Positions 56,395 through 64,000 of a stretch of 64,000 nucleotides of DNA are shown piece by piece. The stretch's first letter is position 1, and every line of letters starts with the position of its first letter. The position numbers and the translations under genes were made by a program. The DNA is from Bathymodiolus brooksi (taxonomy: Eukaryota > Mollusca > Bivalvia > Mytilida > Modiolidae). The notes beneath the pieces are model-generated. The model was not told the origin of the DNA, did no database searches, and saw only the letters and a program-made list of their open reading frames with translations. The stretch covers positions 97,059,689 to 97,123,688 of the forward strand of contig OY804578.1 of the NCBI GenBank assembly GCA_963680875.1, in the 5' to 3' direction.

Positions 56395-58160
56395 ATCATT
56401 TGGTTTAAAAACAGATAATAATTTGAATATTCGAAATCACAATAATATTAAAATCATTGTATCAAAAGAGCTTAAGCTGGGGAAAAAACCCAGAAAGTAA
56501 TAGGTAAACCAATCACTCCAATATGTCAATTAAAATGGGATACATTTTATGAAAAGCAATTATCTGGAAATCAATTTGGTATATACTGAACAAGATTAAA
56601 TGTAAGCAAAGCATTGTCAAGTTCCAATGGAAATGTTTGCATATCATTGTTTACTCAGAATATAGATTACAAAAAATGGGAAAATCAAATGGTAAATACA
56701 TTTGTAAATGTCATCTATGTAAAAATGAAATAGAGTCACTTATTCATTTGTTTTACAAGTGTCATACAATTAAACATGTCTGAGGTGAGGTAAACACATG
56801 TTTAAAATCGTTTTTGCAAAGAATTTGGTACTTGTTGAAGAAAACTTAGTCCTTGTGGAATACCGGTATGAGGGAGAAATAATCGAAGACTTATTTTTAT
56901 TGGATGTGGTAATTTATATATTAAAATAGGTAATTTGGAAAACAAGAAATTATATATTATACAATTATTTAATGGGAGTGCAGGCAATAGATCAAAATAT
57001 TTTTCCCCTCGGTATTGTGAAAGACCAAAGTGTTCTATTGCCCGAGGTCAAAGACGGAGGACGATAGAAAACTTTGGTCTTTCCCAATACCGAGGGGGAA
57101 AATTGTTTGATCTATTGCCTGCACTCACATTAAATAACTGTTTTATTACCTAATTATAATTTTTTAGACAGATTAAAAACACTACTGTTTTCAATATCTA
57201 AATATTGTTTTACAATTTTAACAAATAACACAAATTATCTTTTTCATAATAAACATGAAGATTCTTAAATTTTTTAATCTGCGCTTGTTTTTAGACTGCA
57301 CGATGGACATATATAATATGTCCCTGATTGATAGACTGCGCTAGGGACATATACTCCCTTGGGGAAGAAGTGTACGTTTATTTCTTTAAGAATAAATTAC
57401 GCAAATACGCTATAATTAGATTGCACAATTTGAAGTTAGATACAGACATTGTACATATAGAACCTCTTTAAAATTAAAAAGAAACAGTAAGTAACGTCAC
57501 ATTGCTGTTAAAATGGCGTCATGAAATAAATGACGTCACTCTGCTGAAAGAGCCATAACGTATTTTACAGCACACGAAGTAACGATTATGCATGAAACAT
57601 CGCAGTCAAAGGGTTAAATCGTGTTAGATTACGACACTTTCATACGCTGTAATCCGGGTTTGGACTAGACAAGATTTCGTATTAGTAATAAATATTCATG
57701 AGACTGTTTTGACTAATCACAATTAGTGTCACAATTTTAAATGTCTATTGTCTGTGTTTTGTTTTGCTGTCATTAATTCATGTGTATGATTTGTAAGGAC
57801 AGGAACTTCATATAAGTTGGTATAACTTGCTGTCCAATCCTATTGTGTATGTACAATAAAATATTATTAAGCTAAAACTAATCACAGTAAAGGTCAAAGG
57901 TAGCCAAGCAATGGAACGCCAGGCAATAGAACACCAGGCAATAGATCACCAGGCAATAGAACACTAGAAAGTCAAAACCTCTTAAATAGTTGTAAAACTT
58001 TACAATTAGGTAATAAAAGCCTTTACAGGGAAGCAATAGTTATAACAAATTTCAAAAATGAACTCAGAAGTAGCATACATATGAGGATTAAAATTCCAGA
58101 AGTTCTAAATTTATATGACATTATGAAATTACAGTTATTATTGTATATGTTATGATTTGA
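56395..58160 (+). pseudogene. L1/Tx1-like LINE relic, copy B, split by an insertion
   Basis: Same relic as at 36746-37440: KPITPICQLKWDTFYEKQL-like segment, then IVKFQWKCLHIIVYSEYRL and the knuckle CHLCKNEIESLIHLFYKC ending near 56760. The following tail is interrupted at about 56960 and resumes at 58019 (ctttacagggaagcaatagt). In copy A this part is continuous. Confidence 0.6.
56960..58018. mobile_element. ~1.06-kb insertion with a ~190-bp perfect-style hairpin, private to copy B
   Basis: Left of the insertion is ggaaaacaagaaattatata and right is gcctttacagggaagc, which are adjacent in copy A at about 37320. Near the left end two arms (gtgcaggcaatagatcaaaa, tttttcccctcggtattgtg, gaaagaccaaagt and their complements) form a long hairpin at 56967-57145. 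Near the right end 'ccaggcaatagaacac' units are repeated at 57920-57965. No coding frame. Probably a large foldback element. Confidence 0.7.
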
Positions 58161-58487
58161 GTTGTATGAATAGTTCCTTCCATTGTTTACTGTGTAGTAA
58201 TAAAAAAAACCATATATATATATATATTCTTAAATCGAATATGAGAGATAATATATGGTTTAGTTGTGTATGTTATTATAGCGAAACTTAGCTGTGAGTA
58301 ATGATATTCTTACTGATATTTCATTATTTGCTCATTGTAAATATTTGTAAACCTTTGAGGTTTCCTGGCACCCAGAGGTAAATTGTTTACAGGTGTATTA
58401 TAGATATATAAATATATATATAAATGCTTCCGGTCTGGAAATTAATTTTCTCTAATTTAGTCTCTAATTTATTTTTCTATATTACAG

Positions 58488-58543
58488 AAAATGAATTGCA
58501 ATGAAGGAGTTTCTTTTGTTAACTTCGCTTATCTTATTGCAAG
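58488..58543 (+). CDS. Gene 2 exon 1: signal peptide
   Basis: Acceptor attacag ending at 58487, ATG at 58501, donor GTAAGT. It differs from gene 1 at one residue (Leu to Ile). The immediate upstream region is shorter than in gene 1: about 150 bp corresponding to 38300-38430 are missing, so promoter or leader sequence may differ. Confidence 0.7.
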
Positions 58544-61500
58544 GTAAGTTACATGGTCGGCAACCCATGGCTGATCACACTCCTATACTGAAGGATGAGG
58601 AGTAATCGGAACGTGATCAGTCGTACGTTACCGACGATTGATAAGTGACAGGAAGTTGAATCACTATAGCAGTAAGCTTAGTTATAAAATGCAATCATTT
58701 CAGGACCAGAAACGACACACGAACTGTTATTATATAAATGAAATGGTTAATAAATCAGACCCTTAAATAATTTTGCCAATTTTAAATATTTCAAATATGG
58801 AAATTCTGACAACATATTTTTAAATTGATTTATTCTTATGAAATAATTCAATGAATATAAGAATACCAGATCGAAGAAACAACCATGATACCAATTTTTG
58901 AGGGTTAGGGACTTAGGGTTATGATGCTTAACGCCACTGTCAACAATATTTCAGCTATATCGTCGCAATCAGTTTTATTGGTTGAGGAAACCGGAGTACC
59001 ACGAGAAACCACCGACCTGTGATTGATAAACTTTATCACATAATGTTGTATCGAGTACACCTCGCCATGCGCGTGATTCGAACTCACAACGTCAGTAGTG
59101 ATAGGCACTGATTGAATAGGTAGCAATATATGAATGAAAATCTTAAAATTCTGGAAAACTGAGCTATCGTACATGTATGCACAAAACAAGAAGATAGGCG
59201 ATAAGGAACGTCTTTAAGGAATATTGATACATGTCCTAATTTGAATGATATAATGGGAATAAGGCGCATTAAATGTAACCGAGGCGAGTAGGTGTACGAT
59301 TTAAAACGTTTCGGAGTTTCTTGTCTTGTGGATAATTAGTCTATATATATAGGCTCGAAACATGTAAGTTGCTGTTACCATAAGATTGTATGAATATTGA
59401 CACGAACAAGTTAAAATGAGGAAAAAGAGTTGAAATTATAAAAGAAATAACGAAATTTTATTGAAATTAAATATGGAAACAAAAAGTTAAATGGGGGGGG
59501 GGGGTAATTCCGATTAAAGACGGTCTTCATGGTACCATCAGTGAAATAAAAACACAGTATATTACTCTACCGGAGACAGCTGTGCTATCATGTCAATACG
59601 AAAATGATCCAAATCTAAGATGGTGGCAAAGAGGTTCCATCATATCCCAGGGTTCAACAATTAATCCGGCTTTTAATGGAAGTGAAAGGTTTAGAGTCAC
59701 CATTAAACTACAAGAAAAACAATATGAGTTACAGATATTAAAAGACCTTGGTGTATATGTGTGCCAGGCACAACTCAACTCAATTATTACTGAAACTAAA
59801 GTGATATTGAGACTGGCAGGTAAAATCATATAATTTCAGTCAGGTGACGTTTAACAAAGGTTTTGCGTCTCATCGCGATGCCGCTCAAAATGTAAAAAAT
59901 ACAATATGATACATTAACATTCGTAAATAGTACACAAAAGCATAAGAATGAATTAATAAGATCATATATACGTAAAGCCAGGAAATTATGTAAGAGTGTG
60001 CACACACCTTGTACACTAGGAGTCTAGGACAGACCCTTATTTTAAGCTCGTGAGAATTAGTTATTAGATAATGTAAATGGTTATAAATGAAAATAGTATT
60101 AATTGTCTAATTTAAACAGCAGACTCTCGACAGCCGATATTTTAGAGGGGTGTGCGCGACAATAATTTATACCTGGAAAAGTAATATTTGACAAGTCGTT
60201 GGTTTTTTTTACTCATTTCATACCGATATTTAAAATTTTAAGTTGCTGTTAACATAAGATTGTATGAATATTGACACGAACAAGTTAAGATGAGGAAAAA
60301 GAGTTGAAATTATAAAAGAAATTACGAAAATTTATTGAAAATAAATATGTAAACAAAAAGTTAAGGGGGATGGGGGTAATTCCGTGCCACGAGCGCCTGT
60401 GCTACACATTATGAGTGGGTATCTAGTTATATGTTATCATTTTTAGTCTAGTACACATGTACATACATTTTATTTTGTATTTTTTACGAACGATTAAAGA
60501 CAGTCTTCATGGTACCATCATTGAAATAAAAATGCAGTATATTACTATACCGGGGACAGTTGTGCTATCATGTCAATACGAAAATATTCCAACTCTAACA
60601 TGGCGGAAAAGAAAGTTCATCATATCCCACGATTCAACAATTAATCCGGTTTTTAATGGAAGTGAAAGGTTTAGAGCCACCATTAAAGAAAAAGACAAAC
60701 AATATGAGTTACAGATATTAAACACGACAGAAGAAGACCTTGGTTTATATATATGCGAGGCACAACTCAACTCAATTATTATTGAAACTAAAGTGATATT
60801 GAGACTGGCAGGTAAAATCATATAATTTCAGTCAGGTGACGTTTAACAAAGGTTTTGCGTCTCATCGCGATGCCGCTCAAAATGTAAAAAAAAAAAACAT
60901 GATACATTAACATTCGTAAATAGTACACAAAAGCATAAGAATGAATTAATAAAACCATATATACGCCAAGCCAAGAAATTATGTAAGAGTGTGCGCATAC
61001 CTTGTACACTAGGGGTCTACGACAGTCCCTTATTTTAAGCTCGTGAGAATTAGTTATTAGATAATGTAAATGGTTATAAATGAAAATAGTATAAATTGTC
61101 TAATTTAAACAGCAGACTCTCGACAGCCGATATTTTAGAGAGGTGTGCGTGACAATAATTTATAACTGGAAAAGTAATATTTGTGACAAGTCGTTGGTTT
61201 TTTTACTCAATTGATACCGATATTTTAGATACAGATAACTGTATTTTTAGATAAACAGAGAAATATGCATTTTGATCTGTTTTCTATATAAAGGTATCTT
61301 TGTTTACTTAATATCTAGCGAGTGAGTCAGTGAATGATTGTTGTTTAACACCAAAAGTGCAGTTTTCAGCCATATCTTGGCGAGAAATATAACTTTTGGT
61401 CAGATAATGTTGATGTTAGAAATGCATGTACCAAGTCAGGGTCATTACGGTTTTCACAGTTTTCCAGTTGTTGACTGATTTTGTTTGTTTATATACTTAT

Positions 61501-63875
61501 GAGTTTTGACTTTCCCTTTGGAAGATTGTTCGGAGTTCGGTAATTTTGTTATTACCCTTATTGTACCAGACCAACACACTTAGACCTTTACAGTGCTAGT
61601 TTATAGTAGGCTATGACGTACTTCTGCCCTACCTGTGCATCTTCTGGCTCCTGCTCATGGATGTCCAATCTCTACCAGAGTTATCTTTCTTTTCAGGTCT
61701 CGCATCAACTTCTCAACTTTTACAAGATTGCTGTAAAACTACAACTTAATTTATCCAAGCAAAGTACTCAGTAAAGTAGCATCCTAAGCTCAAAATTCAA
61801 ACATTTTCGCAGACATAGGTGACCTACATCGATTTTGACTATTCTGTTTAGGCCTTTGGGTTTTGTTGTTCCTACAGATTTTTAAATTCTTTGGCTTTCC
61901 AATCTTTTGACCTTGAGTGTACCTGAAACGCGCCGTGCGCACTAAATTTAATATATACGTTTGTATCTATTTATCTTACAATAATTATCATTGATTTCAA
62001 TAATTTCTAGATTGTTTTCACTGATCATTTTGCTACATCAAAATTTGTGGTATTCCAAATAATCACATAGAATATAACCATATTTTATGTCAATACTTAT
62101 GTGTGAAAAGTTGAATTATTTGAGACATTTGGGATCGAATCTGGAATCACAACACCAACCCTTCTCTTCATCATTTTAAATCATCTTAATGTTGGCAGAC
62201 CAGTGGTTCAGTTTCTCAGTGTGGTAAGTGAGACTTTTCGGCATCTCTGTTTAACTTGTATATAAATGTATTTTGCATATTTTTAGTTAGTAAGATCTAG
62301 TGTCATATTTTTGACTGAAATATTGTTGAAAGTGGCGTTAAACACTACAACCCTAACCCATATTTCTGCTTTTAGATTTCATTATTAGTACTGAGGAAAA
62401 TAGCATGTCAACAATATTTGTTGACAATGATAAATCTACAACATTTATTTCCGAAGAGAAATCTACAGGTATGTATTTTTTGCTTAATTATAGATTGATC
62501 AAAAATAGCAGTTGTAAGGACAGGCACCACAGGCACTTGGGTCCAGGATTTTTTTTTTTTTTTTCAATTTTACAAGTGTGGACACAGAATTGTATTGTCC
62601 TAAAGGCAAGTGTGGATGTCAATATTTCATATTATTAACTTTAAAAAAAAAATCATGGATTTTTTTAATAAAAAACTAATCCTGGATTATTATGTTTGCT
62701 TAAAGTCCGGTCCTGTGTTTTTATTTCAAATCTTCATCATAACCCCCTCCCCCTCGTCCTCCCAAGGGATATAAAATTGTATCATTAATAATAAATTAAT
62801 AAATAATAAATTCAGATGTTCTATTTAAAATAAATCTCATTTACAAAACCACTAATATTTGTTCAATTTTTAGCGCTGATTTAAGCTTTAGTCGCAACAA
62901 TTTTTAATTTTTCTCTTTAAACTGTCGAAACATAACATTTATTTAACGGTAAAATTCACTAATAAAATTCGCCCCCCCCCCCTTTTTTTTTTCTTGTTTA
63001 AATCAATGATCAACAATATTCCAGAATCAAACAAATGAATAAATATAACATAGCATCTTTTTACCATGCGGTGTCAGTGTGTTTTAAATTGGTCATCCAA
63101 TCAGGACGCTCATTATTCTTGTCCAAGATAAAAATACATCGCTAAAATTACCTGTGAGAAAGTCGCGTCCAAACTCAAATCAATACCTGTGGGTGTTTCC
63201 CCACTTCAACTCGTAAATTTACATAGAAATCGGAGATATTTCGTCATAAAACTTCACACATGGTTTTGTCTATCATATTTCTTGAAGACAAACATAAAAT
63301 GTTATTGCATTTATCAATATTGTATTAGTATCAACAGTTTGTTCAACACCGTATATGTTTCTCGATACAGCCGCCCGATTACAGTGACCCGTGACCCAGA
63401 TAAGAAGATCTCAGCAGTTTTGTTTAATCAATAAAATGTGCATCTACGACGTATATGAATCCGTTTGACATGCTTCGCTGTGAAATAAACGCCTTTATGA
63501 ACTATGCCCCATTTTCCTAATACAATGTATCTACTCTAGCACTTGCGTCCAGGATATTTTTTTTTTTCTATTTTATCAATAAAATGTGCATCTACAACGT
63601 ATATGAACCCGTTTGACATGCTTCGTTGTGAAATACACGCCTTTATGAACGATGTACCATTTTCCTAATACAATGTATGTCATGTATCTAATCTACTCTA
63701 TAGTAGATACATTGTATTAGGAAAATGTTTATGAAATTTAACGCCAGTATATTGCTGAAATATTGCCAAAGAAGGCATTAAACAGCATAATAATAATAAT
63801 ATTTAATAATTTCAGAAAGACAGAGCACAATCACCAACAAGGATTACGAAGAGGAAAATACCAAGGAGGGCACAG
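58501..63875 (+). CDS. Gene 2: paralogous Ig receptor with two tandem Ig exons (5' part, runs off the window)
   Basis: Exons 58501-58543 (signal peptide [14 protein letters not shown]), 59520-59819 and 60500-60811 (two Ig domains), 62376-62468 (stalk, one FISEEKST unit) and 63816-63875 (acidic stalk). All introns are phase 1, so both Ig exons can be joined in frame or used alternatively. The transmembrane and tail exon should lie about 0.8 kb beyond the last visible exon, outside the window. No exon shows a stop or frameshift. Whether the product has two Ig domains or two alternative one-domain forms cannot be told from sequence. Confidence 0.7.
58915..59110 (-). repeat. SINE in intron 1 of gene 2
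   Basis: Same SINE at the same place as 38918-39128 in gene 1, inherited from before the duplication. The tail (tgcttaacgccactgtcaac) and B-box complement (gattcgaactcacaac) are visible. Confidence 0.8.
59520..59819 (+). CDS. Gene 2 exon 2a: first, divergent Ig domain
   Basis: A 300-bp exon, phase 1 at both ends, same ttaaag acceptor. It keeps the core ([17 protein letters not shown]) but replaces the loop after the first Cys ([17 protein letters not shown] against [17 protein letters not shown] in gene 1) and has lost four residues (TTEE) before the DLG motif. About 94 bp of the intron before the exon is deleted relative to gene 1 and exon 2b. Confidence 0.75.
60500..60811 (+). CDS. Gene 2 exon 2b: second Ig domain, close to gene 1
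   Basis: A 312-bp exon, phase 1 at both ends. It differs from the gene 1 Ig exon at 12 nucleotides in 9 codons, all amino-acid changing. With about 0.6 kb of flanking intron it forms a tandem unit (from about 60240) that repeats the segment starting at about 59365. It resembles gene 1 more than its neighbour 2a does, so duplication order or gene conversion is not simple. Confidence 0.75.
61315..61985. repeat. Intronic SINE tail and dispersed repeats in gene 2
   Basis: A SINE tail in minus orientation (61328-61385) is shared with gene 1. A copy-B-specific insert (about 61405-61560, tcagggtcattacggttttc) follows, then the dispersed repeat at 61795-61960 (ggttttgttgttcctacag, ggctttccaatcttttgac, gcgccgtgcgcactaaattt). 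Confidence 0.5.
62315..62362 (+). repeat. SINE tail fragment before the stalk exon
   Basis: Gactgaaatattgttgaaag followed by tggcgttaaacact is the 3' tail of the main SINE family, sitting directly upstream of the stalk-exon acceptor of gene 2. It is absent at this spot in gene 1. Confidence 0.6.
62376..62468 (+). CDS. Gene 2 exon 3: short stalk exon
   Basis: Acceptor ctgcttttag, donor GTATGT, phase 1 at both ends. It encodes [20 protein letters not shown] and then a single [11 protein letters not shown] unit where gene 1 has four. The 72-bp length difference is exactly three 24-bp units. Confidence 0.7.
62510..63725. mobile_element. Insertion complex in intron 4 of gene 2
   Basis: Sequence absent from the corresponding 660-bp intron of gene 1. 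It includes T and C runs, the inverted counterpart of the 27.0-27.8 kb repeat (62870-63420), a direct duplication (aataaaatgtgcatctacga at 63431 and 63580), and a terminal hairpin (63660-63725: cattttcctaatacaatgta and its complement). The short frame [19 protein letters not shown] is repeat-derived. Confidence 0.6.
63816..63875 (+). CDS. Gene 2 exon 4: acidic stalk exon
   Basis: Acceptor taatttcag, donor GTCGAG, phase 1 at both ends. It encodes [19 protein letters not shown], matching exon 4 of gene 1 but using an acceptor 33 bp further in and lacking some Glu codons. The last visible exon of gene 2. Confidence 0.65.
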
Positions 63876-64000
63876 GTCGAGTATATTTCCACATTTTGTC
63901 TTTACATTTTCGACTAGTGAATTCGAAATGTAATGAGGACTAGATTGCCATTTAAAGTGTAGTCTTGTTTTTTACATTCCCAATGTTTAACTTATCGTCA
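63876..64000. other. Gene 2 intron, start
   Basis: Matches the beginning of gene 1 intron 4 (gtatatttccacattttgtc). The final transmembrane/tail exon is expected beyond the window edge. Confidence 0.5.

Larger units (their letters stand above)
54200..64000 (+). repeat. Segmental duplication, copy B (continues past the window)
   Basis: Collinear paralogue of the block beginning at 34255. Matching landmarks are atggcctcaaaatg at 54220, the LINE relic at 56395, the signal-peptide exon at 58501, Ig exons at 59520/60500 and stalk exons at 62376 and 63816. Private changes are a SINE at 54551, a ~1.06-kb foldback insertion at 56960, an extra Ig exon and a ~1.2-kb insertion at about 62510-63720. The TTAA MITE, the foldback element at 37639 and the 50-bp micro-insertion of copy A are absent. 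Confidence 0.85.

Noticed and set aside
57905..57970. A CRISPR-like array of 'ccaggcaatagaacac' units
   Set aside because: Units are adjacent and unspaced, few in number and inside a eukaryotic foldback insertion.

Overview
The window is AT-rich animal genomic DNA. It has spliced genes with GT/AG introns, many relics of eukaryotic transposons, tRNA-derived SINEs and simple repeats, and no prokaryotic operons. The LINE, SINE and foldback repeats resemble those familiar from mollusc genomes, so a mollusc or close lophotrochozoan relative is my best inference. No species can be named from the sequence.

Layout. 0-0.2 kb: last coding exon of an unidentified gene. 1-3.9 kb: a diverged SINE, a Tc1/mariner remnant, a Penelope-like element tail (RT end plus GIY-YIG) and another SINE. 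5.7-8.7 kb (minus): a LINE with a 2A-like peptide, PHD-type finger, APE endonuclease and reverse transcriptase. 9.4-10.0 kb: two foldback repeats. 10.2-14.6 kb (plus): a second LINE split by an exactly 1600-bp insertion with a 4-bp target duplication. 15-24 kb: foldbacks, a 3.6-kb interval bounded by terminal inverted repeats, a ~1-kb polypurine tract and dispersed repeats. 24.2-24.8 kb: LINE relic. 26-34 kb: dispersed repeats, a composite TTAA-type transposon with a transposase relic, and a mariner-type MITE. 34.2-44.1 kb: gene 1, an immunoglobulin-domain receptor, with its upstream region. 44-54 kb: SINEs, a Tigger/pogo relic, minisatellites, a possible three-exon mini-gene and a zinc-finger relic. 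54.2-64 kb: a diverged tandem duplicate of the 34-44 kb block, carrying gene 2, which runs off the window.

The most interesting system is the gene 1 / gene 2 pair. Gene 1 assembles from five exons into a 529-residue type I membrane protein: signal peptide, one V-like Ig domain, repeat-bearing stalk, transmembrane segment and a long tail with three internal repeats, tyrosine motifs and an ITIM-like site. Every intron is phase 1, so exons can be added or skipped without changing frame. Gene 2 has two tandem Ig exons. Every nucleotide substitution I can find between the three Ig exons changes an amino acid, and none is silent. The loop between the conserved Cys and the inner strands differs most. 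This is what a diversifying recognition receptor (immune or allorecognition) would look like, but that role is inference.

Because the 34-44 kb and 54-64 kb blocks are paralogous, several mobile elements can be seen as occupied in one copy and empty in the other. These include a 273-bp TTAA MITE and a 50-bp palindromic insertion, and the comparison gives direct evidence of their target-site duplications.
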